From Firmicutes bacterium UBA5010 (lineage in GTDB: Bacteria > Bacillota > Clostridia > Tissierellales > Sedimentibacteraceae): 18,283 nucleotides of DNA. Location of the stretch: assembly GCA_002396645.1 (NCBI GenBank), contig DGYI01000013.1, positions 1-18,283 of the forward strand, read 5' to 3'. The stretch's first letter is position 1. Every line of letters begins with the position of its first letter. Under the pieces are notes generated by a model that had not been told where the DNA came from, made no database searches, and was given only the letters and a program-made list of their open reading frames with translations. Of this stretch, positions 13,988-18,283 are shown in pieces. Both the position numbers and the translations under genes were made by a program.

Positions 13988-16111
13988 ATGAATTTAAAAG
14001 AAAAGATACTTGCGTTTATGGAAGATGAAAATTATAAACCGCTCAAATTTAAGGAACTGTGTGAAGCTTTGGATATTGAAAGCGGCATGAAAAAGGAATT
14101 TATGCGTATACTCAATGAGCTTGAGGACGAAGGGAAAATAATATTAACCGGTTCGGAAAGATACGGAACTCCCGAAAGAATGGGTTTGGTTATCGGTATT
14201 ATTGAAGGACACCCAAAAGGATATGCTTTTTTAATACCTGATAACAAAGATATAAAGGATGTATTTATATCTCCGGCAGATTTAAGCGGTGCAATGAACG
14301 GCGACAGAGTTATCGTTAAAAGCGAAGGAAGCTTTATAGATGATAAAAGTCCTGAAGGCAAAGTAATAAGAATACTGGATAGAGCTAACAAGACTGTAAT
14401 AGGAACATTTCAGCAAAGTAAAAGCTTCGGTTTTGTTGTAGCTGATGACAAAAAGCTCGGAAGTGACATATTTGTGTCAAAAAGTGATTTTAATGGTGCT
14501 AAAAACAATCAAAAAGTTATAGTTAAAATTACACAGTGGCCTGTAGGAAGAAGAAATGCCGAAGGGGAAATAGTTGAAATTATAGGGAACGAAGAGGATA
14601 CTCAAACTCATATAGAGGCTGTTTTAATTAAGCATAAGGTGAGACAGTATTTTCCTGCTGATGTTATAACACAGGCTAAGGGTATAGAGGTAGAAATACA
14701 GCAAAAAGAAATAGATAGGAGAAAGGATTTACGACACCTTCCTATTATTACGATTGACGGAGAAGATGCAAAGGATTTAGATGATGCTGTTTATGTTGAA
14801 AAATTAGACGACGATCAGTATAAATTAGGCGTACATATAGCTGATGTTACTCATTATGTAAAAGAAAACAGCAAACTAGACAAGGAAGCCTTAAAAAGAG
14901 CAACCAGTATCTATCTTGCGGACAGGGTTATACCGATGCTCCCGAAGGAGCTTTCCAACGGAGTTTGCAGCTTAAATCCTAATGAGGATAAGCTTTGCTT
15001 ATCCTGTGAAATGATAATTGATTTAAAGGGAAAGATTGTAGATTACCTGATATACGAAAGCATTATAAGCTCAAAATACAGAATGACCTATACAGATGTT
15101 TCAAATATATTGGAAAATGATGATGAAGCCTTAAAAGAGAAATATAAGGAAATACTTCCTATGCTGAAAAACATGGAGGAACTAAGCAATATCCTAAGAC
15201 ATAAAAGAGATCAAAGAGGTTGTATAGATTTTGATTTTGATGAAACAAAGCTTATTGTTGACGACAATCGTAAAATTATAGATGTAACTAAATATGAAAG
15301 AAGAACATCCAATAAAATAATAGAAGAATTCATGCTTGCAGCAAATGAAACAATAGCGGAAAACTATTATTGGCTGAATCTGCCTTTTGTTTACCGTATA
15401 CATGAAGAGCCGGACGAAGAAAAAATAGCTGATTTCAGTAAATTTATATATAATTTCGGTTATACGCTAAAGGGAAGTCAGGAAATACACCCTCGTGAGC
15501 TGCAGCAGCTTTTATTAAAGATTAAAGGTAAAAAAGAAGAAACAGTAATAAATACAATGATGCTGCGTTCATTAAGAAAAGCTATATATTCTCATGAATG
15601 TTCTCCGCATTTTGGCTTAGCGGCAAGTTATTATTGTCATTTTACTTCACCTATAAGACGTTATCCTGATTTACAGATTCACAGAATAATTAAGGCTCAG
15701 ATAAACAATAAAATTTCACTTAATGATAATTCTAACTTAAATGAAAGATGTGCCGCGGTTGCGGAGCAATCTTCAAAACAGGAAAGAATAGCCGATGAAG
15801 TGGAAAGAGATACTAACAAAATATTTATAGCGGAATTTATGTTTGATAAAATAGGAGAAGAATACGAAGGTATAATATCAGGTGTAACAAGCTTTGGAAT
15901 ATTTGTTGAACTTGATAATACTGTTGAGGGATTAGTTCATATATCGAATATAGAGGATGATTACTATATTTACGATAATGATAATAAGGTTCTGACAGGA
16001 AGGGTTACAGGCAATACATTCAAGATAGGGGATGTAGTAAGAGTAAGACTGGAAAAGGTAAGCATAGCAAGTGCTGAAATTGATTTCAGCATATTGGAAA
16101 AACTTAAATAA
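13988..16111 (+). CDS. rnr: ribonuclease R
   Basis: A processive 3'-5' exoribonuclease of the RNB family that degrades structured RNA and, with SmpB-tmRNA, non-stop mRNA. The 707 residues contain an N-terminal winged-helix region (about 1-60), two cold-shock domains (about 65-200) and the RNB catalytic domain. Its site IDGEDAKDLDDAV carries the metal-binding Asp257, 263, 265 and 266. HIADVTHYV, YLADRVIPMLP, YRIHEEPDEEK and HFTSPIRRYPDLQIHR follow. A C-terminal S1 RNA-binding domain runs from about 623 to the end. The protein stops right after S1 and lacks the long Lys-rich tail found in E. coli RNase R. GGAGG (13978-13982) precedes ATG 13988 by five bases. It is next to smpB and ssrA, its functional partners. 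Confidence 0.96.
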   Translation: MNLKEKILAFMEDENYKPLKFKELCEALDIESGMKKEFMRILNELEDEGKIILTGSERYGTPERMGLVIGIIEGHPKGYAFLIPDNKDIKDVFISPADLSGAMNGDRVIVKSEGSFIDDKSPEGKVIRILDRANKTVIGTFQQSKSFGFVVADDKKLGSDIFVSKSDFNGAKNNQKVIVKITQWPVGRRNAEGEIVEIIGNEEDTQTHIEAVLIKHKVRQYFPADVITQAKGIEVEIQQKEIDRRKDLRHLPIITIDGEDAKDLDDAVYVEKLDDDQYKLGVHIADVTHYVKENSKLDKEALKRATSIYLADRVIPMLPKELSNGVCSLNPNEDKLCLSCEMIIDLKGKIVDYLIYESIISSKYRMTYTDVSNILENDDEALKEKYKEILPMLKNMEELSNILRHKRDQRGCIDFDFDETKLIVDDNRKIIDVTKYERRTSNKIIEEFMLAANETIAENYYWLNLPFVYRIHEEPDEEKIADFSKFIYNFGYTLKGSQEIHPRELQQLLLKIKGKKEETVINTMMLRSLRKAIYSHECSPHFGLAASYYCHFTSPIRRYPDLQIHRIIKAQINNKISLNDNSNLNERCAAVAEQSSKQERIADEVERDTNKIFIAEFMFDKIGEEYEGIISGVTSFGIFVELDNTVEGLVHISNIEDDYYIYDNDNKVLTGRVTGNTFKIGDVVRVRLEKVSIASAEIDFSILEKLK

Positions 16112-16121
16112 AAAGTGTTCA

Positions 16122-16190
16122 TAAATTTCCGATGGGGGTTGAACTCCTTTCGGAAAATTTAGAGCATAAATCAAAAATTTTCTTTTTTTT
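16122..16190 (+). terminator. rnr terminator with a competing upstream hairpin (possible attenuator)
   Basis: The terminator is an 8-bp stem (16153-16160 GAAAATTT with 16175-16182 AAATTTTC), a 14-base loop, and eight T (16183-16190). A stronger upstream hairpin pairs 16122-16132 (TAAATTTCCGA) with 16150-16161 (one bulged A) and has an inner GGGG/CTCC stem. The two share bases 16153-16160, so they exclude each other. The upstream one acts as an antiterminator if it forms first. The rnr stop is at 16109-16111, so a ribosome there would cover the start of the upstream stem. Confidence 0.65.
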
Positions 16191-16205
16191 GTATTCATTT
16201 TGTAA

Positions 16206-16233
16206 TTTAAAATCAATATAAAATGTGTATAAT
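16206..16233 (+). promoter_or_regulatory. weak promoter candidate for smpB-ssrA
   Basis: A perfect -10 box TATAAT (16228-16233) has only a poor -35 (TTTAAA, 16206-16211, 16-base spacer). It lies after the rnr terminator and about 85 bases before smpB, where a promoter for smpB-ssrA would be expected. A TAGCAAA/TTTGCTA pairing (16241-16247 with 16278-16284) could fold in its leader. Confidence 0.45.
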
Positions 16234-16316
16234 AGCAATGTAGCAAATTTTTATATGTCTTTTTGATAAGGCAATATTTTGCTATATAAGGTGTTTTAGA
16301 AGGGCGGACTTTCGTG

Positions 16317-16766
16317 ATGGTTGATAATATTAAATCATTGGCTAAGAACAGAAAAGCGACATTTGAATATTTTATTGAAGACAAATATGAGACAGGTATT
16401 GTTTTAGCAGGTACTGAGGTTAAATCTATAAGACAAGGAAAGCTCAATATTAAAGACAGCTATGCCGCAGTTAAAGACGGTGAAGTTTATGTTTACAATA
16501 TGCATATCAGTCCGTATGAAAAAGGAAATATATTTAACGTAGATCCCCTAAGACCCAGAAAGCTTTTGTTAAACAAAAGAGAAATAAGAAAGCTGATTGG
16601 TCTGACTACTTTAAAAGGATACTCCTTAATTCCGCTAAGCGTTTATTTGAAAAACGGTCTTGTAAAGCTTGAGCTATCTGTAGCTAAGGGCAAGAAGAAT
16701 TATGACAAAAGACAGGATATAGCTAAAAAAGATGCTGAAAGGCGAATACAAAGACGTGATGATTAA
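16317..16766 (+). CDS. smpB: SsrA-binding protein SmpB
   Basis: An RNA-binding protein that delivers tmRNA to stalled ribosomes in trans-translation. From ATG 16317 it has 149 residues, the usual size. The OB-fold core shows SLAKNRKATFEYFIED, GIVLAGTEVKSIRQGK, DSYAAVKDGEVYVYNMHISPYE, and LKGYSLIPLSVYLKNG with KLELSVAKGKKNYDKR. The basic C-terminal tail (DIAKKDAERRIQRRDD) enters the mRNA channel in characterised homologues. A GTG at 16314, directly before the ATG, would also fit AAGGG (16300-16304), so the start is uncertain by one codon. The stop codon is immediately followed by the first base of tmRNA. Confidence 0.96.
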   Translation: MVDNIKSLAKNRKATFEYFIEDKYETGIVLAGTEVKSIRQGKLNIKDSYAAVKDGEVYVYNMHISPYEKGNIFNVDPLRPRKLLLNKREIRKLIGLTTLKGYSLIPLSVYLKNGLVKLELSVAKGKKNYDKRQDIAKKDAERRIQRRDD

Positions 16767-17122
16767 GGGGCCGTACTTGGTTTCGACGGGGATATAGAAG
16801 TAAGATAAGCGAGTCGTTGTCGCCAAACAACGCTAAAAGTGGCAACTAAATATAAACGCAAAAGAAAATAATAATTTAGCATTCGCTGCTTAGTCAGCGT
16901 GCTTGTCCCGCTTAGACGACCTGCAGTCTAATCCGGGGCATCATCAGAAGCAGGGCACTGTATCGAGGGTTCTCCGACTCAATATAGTATAATTGGAGAT
17001 AGCCGATTGTATAGTTTGTCGATAGACTATGCAAGAGGCGAATAAAAAATTATCGACTGCACTCGGAGAAAGTCTTATGGAAATATTTTCGGACAGGGGT
17101 TCAACTCCCCTCGGCTCCACCA
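16767..17122 (+). ncRNA. ssrA: transfer-messenger RNA (tmRNA)
   Basis: tmRNA acts as tRNA-Ala and mRNA to rescue stalled ribosomes and tag their products for proteolysis. The 5' end GGGGCCGTACTTGGTTTCGACGGGGAT is the canonical tmRNA start (written here as positions 16767-16793). It pairs with the 3' acceptor strand CGGCTCC (17112-17118), followed by A and CCA (17119-17122). The T arm is AGGGG-TTCAACT-CCCCT (about 17095-17111). The tag frame lies at 16858-16893, preceded by the usual A-rich TAAAC. The length of 356 bases is normal for a one-piece tmRNA. There is no gap to the smpB stop, so the 5' end must be made by RNase P from a smpB co-transcript or from a promoter inside smpB. Confidence 0.97.
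16858..16893 (+). other. tmRNA proteolysis-tag reading frame
   Basis: The resume codon GCA (16858-16860) opens a frame encoding AKENNNLAFAA, ending at TAG (16891-16893). With the Ala carried by tmRNA the full tag would be A-AKENNNLAFAA. Most tags end in A-L-A-A or V-A-A; this one ends F-A-A. Confidence 0.85.
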
Positions 17123-17127
17123 TTATG

Positions 17128-17191
17128 TGCTTGCAAAATAGATGTCATTGATAAAAAGTCAAGGATTTCTAATGGTTGCAAGCATTTTTTT
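17128..17191 (+). terminator. intrinsic terminator of ssrA
   Basis: A perfect 9-bp stem TGCTTGCAA (17128-17136) with TTGCAAGCA (17176-17184) has a 39-base loop, in which CATT/AATG can also pair. It is followed by seven T (17185-17191). It lies six bases after the CCA end of tmRNA. Confidence 0.8.
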
Positions 17192-17236
17192 GTCCAAAAA
17201 GTACGTTTTTTGATAGTCATTTTTATAGATGTCATT
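17138..17236 (+). repeat. 12-base direct repeat downstream of ssrA
   Basis: ATAGATGTCATT occurs at 17138-17149 (in the terminator loop) and again at 17225-17236. It is short and could be chance in AT-rich DNA. It is recorded because the region after tmRNA is a common insertion site. Confidence 0.3.
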
Positions 17237-17414
17237 TACGTGTTTTGGGTTTTTTTGCAAAAAAAGAATTGAACTATCATGTTTTTTTATAATTTTATGC
17301 TATATGACTAGCAGAACCAAGCCATTTTTTAATGCTAAATAAATCCTTGAAAATGATACTATCAATTTATAATTTCAAATAATGATTTTTATATAAAAAA
17401 ATTAATAAGAAAGC
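17192..17414. other. non-coding AT-rich gap after ssrA
   Basis: I see no gene in this stretch on either strand. It is rich in T and A runs and has no ribosome binding site followed by an open frame. It separates the ssrA terminator from an orphan terminator at 17415. Confidence 0.5.
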
Positions 17415-17458
17415 CGTAGATTTAAAAAAGTAAGACTTTAAATCTATGATTTTTTTTA
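17415..17458 (+). terminator. orphan intrinsic terminator
   Basis: CGTAGATTTAAA (17415-17426) pairs with TTTAAATCTATG (17437-17448) over 12 positions with one G-U, around a 10-base loop. It is followed by A and eight T. No gene lies upstream of it after ssrA, so it may be the remains of a lost or rearranged gene, or a backup for ssrA. Confidence 0.65.
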
Positions 17459-17486
17459 TTTTACAAAAAATTTGAAAGAAGAGAAG

Positions 17487-17516
17487 TTGTAATAATAAGT
17501 TATATTATGATAAAAT
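17487..17516 (+). promoter_or_regulatory. promoter candidate before the small broken gene
   Basis: TTGTAA (17487-17492), an 18-base spacer and TAAAAT (17511-17516), with TG one base before the -10 box (extended -10). It lies 15 bases before the first ATG of the small frame. Confidence 0.4.
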
Positions 17517-17531
17517 ACTCCAGCTATAAGA

Positions 17532-17812
17532 ATGCCGGAAGAAAAAGAGCGAGGTCTTATGATATATTACGATGAAAATAAGGGGTTAAAGAAAAGGTTG
17601 GAGATAGGTTAATGGGTGTAGCTGAGTGTCAAATAAAAGGAGAACTAAATGCACATGAAATGATGCTTTCAAAAAATTGGGTTACCGGACAAGCTGCAGA
17701 TGGTGCAGGGGAATCATTTAAACAAAATCCTATTAAAATAGAGGACGGGGAAAATTACGTTAGTTTATGAAATTATGATGAAGTATTGAAAATTTTCAAA
17801 ATATTCTATTAA
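17532..17812 (+). pseudogene. small gene probably broken by a frameshift and an in-frame stop
   Basis: Three adjoining protein-like pieces read as one damaged gene of about 90 codons. Piece 1 (ATG 17532 to TAA 17610-17612, 26 residues) starts MPEEKERGLMIYYDENKGLK. Piece 2, in another frame, is open from 17591 (EKVGDRLMGVAECQ), with its own ATG at 17612, and runs to TGA 17768-17770. After that TGA the same frame continues NYDEVLKIFKIFY to TAA 17810-17812. One base change near 17585-17600 and one stop mutation would reconstruct a single frame. The alternative is two tiny coupled genes (TAATG at 17610-17614). I do not recognise the family with confidence. Confidence 0.45.
17612..17770 (+). CDS. 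52-residue hypothetical protein (or fragment of the broken gene)
   Basis: From ATG 17612 the frame encodes 52 residues with LNAHEMMLSKNWVTGQAADG, then AGESFKQNPIKIEDGENYVSL. GGAG (17600-17603) lies eight bases upstream, so this piece could be translated by itself. It is acidic and soluble with no membrane segment. The pattern NWVTGQAADG ... DGE.YVSL loosely reminds me of small accessory proteins on Firmicutes conjugative elements, but I cannot verify this. It overlaps the pseudogene entry because both readings are possible. Confidence 0.4.
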   Translation: MGVAECQIKGELNAHEMMLSKNWVTGQAADGAGESFKQNPIKIEDGENYVSL

Positions 17813-17855
17813 TAAAAAAATATAAAAATTTATTAATAATAGGCATAGATATTTT

Positions 17856-17884
17856 TTGAGATTTATGGTAGTGTGGAATACAAG
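17856..17884 (+). promoter_or_regulatory. weak promoter candidate for the terminal phosphotransferase gene
   Basis: TTGAGA (17856-17861), a 17-base spacer and TACAAG (17879-17884). The -10 is poor and the leader would be about 70 bases. A 10-bp AT-only inverted repeat lies upstream (17807-17816 with 17829-17838). Confidence 0.3.
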
Positions 17885-17961
17885 AAAAATATAAAAATAT
17901 ATCTAAAAAAGTATATGTGAGGGAGTATATATAAGCTTTAATTAAAAATAGGAGGAAGAGA

Positions 17962-18283
17962 ATGAATATACTAAATCAATTTCCACACAAGATTCAACAA
18001 TATTTGATTGAATCATTTGGAAATCCAGTCGCTATGAAGAAATTGAATGGTATAAAGAATGATGGGGGATGCTATTGTATTAAATTTTTTAATAATTCGG
18101 TGATAGTAAAGCAGATGGTAGAGCCTCAAGAATATTTATTCTATAATGAATGTACTCAATTCATGCAAGAATTTAAAAGACATATTCCGATTTTATATTA
18201 TTCTTATAGAAACGAAGAAGGCTATTGGATTGTAATAGAGTATGTGGAGAATTTACTTCCAAAAGAAAGATGGTATGCTGATA
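17962..18283 (+). CDS. aminoglycoside-phosphotransferase-like kinase (3' end outside window)
   Basis: ATG 17962 follows GGAGG (17951-17955) by six bases and opens a frame to the window edge, giving 107 residues. The visible part resembles the N-lobe of APH/choline-kinase-fold enzymes. CYCIKFFNNSVIVKQMV is a beta hairpin with a candidate ATP-binding Lys. EYLFYNECTQFMQEF is a helix with the partner Glu. IPILYYSYRNEEGYWIVIEYVENLLPKERW resembles the strand pair and hinge leading to the C-lobe (given here as positions about 74-103). The catalytic HxD loop and metal site would lie beyond the window, so activity cannot be judged. It sits in the accessory stretch after ssrA. The family suggests phosphorylation of a small molecule, possibly an antibiotic; the substrate is unknown. 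Confidence 0.6.
   Translation, partial: MNILNQFPHKIQQYLIESFGNPVAMKKLNGIKNDGGCYCIKFFNNSVIVKQMVEPQEYLFYNECTQFMQEFKRHIPILYYSYRNEEGYWIVIEYVENLLPKERWYAD

Noticed and set aside
13978..13992. TGGAGGATAAAATGA shared by the eno and rnr starts as a repeat element
   Set aside because: It is only an ideal ribosome binding site plus start codon; the match does not extend further.
15932..16447. 171-codon open frame on the - strand across the rnr-smpB gap
   Set aside because: It lies mostly antisense to rnr and smpB, has low-complexity hydrophobic/Tyr-rich composition, shows no ribosome binding site and resembles no family.
17807..17838. 10-bp inverted repeat after the broken gene as a terminator
   Set aside because: It is made only of A and T, and no T run follows the 3' arm; in such AT-rich DNA it is likely chance.
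1..18283. CRISPR array, rRNA, ordinary tRNA or complete insertion sequence
   Set aside because: No regularly spaced repeats, no rRNA-like blocks, no tRNA cloverleaf other than the tmRNA ends, and no transposase or terminal inverted repeats were found.

Overview
The window reads as chromosomal DNA from an AT-rich, low-GC Gram-positive anaerobe of the Clostridia/Tissierellia type; I cannot name a genus. The reasons are the AT-rich coding bias (AAA, ATA, GAA and AGA codons), strong GGAGG ribosome binding sites on most genes, the lower-glycolysis operon followed by secG, rnr, smpB and ssrA, a pyrophosphate-driven ion pump, and a NhaC antiporter.

Region 1 (1-5889, + strand) is the triose part of glycolysis: gap (5' end outside the window), pgk, tpiA, gpmI and eno. 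Together they convert glyceraldehyde-3-phosphate to phosphoenolpyruvate. A hairpin terminator or attenuator lies between gap and pgk. Between tpiA and gpmI is a structured segment that also carries a 33-codon small ORF whose stop overlaps the gpmI start (TAATG). Region 2 (5949-7376, - strand) is a convergent nhaC-type Na+/H+ antiporter sharing a bidirectional terminator with eno. A 358-base divergent intergenic region (7377-7734) holds a good sigma-A promoter for secG, a near-consensus cre-like palindrome and an inverted repeat in the secG leader.

Region 3 (7747-10144) holds secG (translocase subunit) and hppA, a membrane pyrophosphatase with K+-dependent, probably Na+-pumping residues; each is followed by a hairpin terminator. 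Region 4 (10257-13906) is a three-gene cassette: an alpha/beta hydrolase, a Mur-ligase protein in which the MurF substrate domain is replaced by about five membrane helices, and a D-Ala-D-Ala-ligase-like ATP-grasp enzyme with altered pocket residues. I consider this the best candidate for an uncharacterised pathway in the window: a membrane-bound route that makes and attaches a dipeptide, possibly to a cell-wall-like precursor.

Region 5 (13988-17191) is the ribosome-rescue and RNA-decay block: rnr, smpB and ssrA (tmRNA, encoding an 11-residue tag), with two mutually exclusive hairpins between rnr and smpB. Region 6 (17192-18283) lies downstream of the tmRNA 3' end, a frequent integration site for mobile elements. 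It holds no intact long gene at first, then an orphan terminator, a small broken or very short gene, and the start of an aminoglycoside-phosphotransferase-like gene cut by the window edge. It looks like an accessory region.
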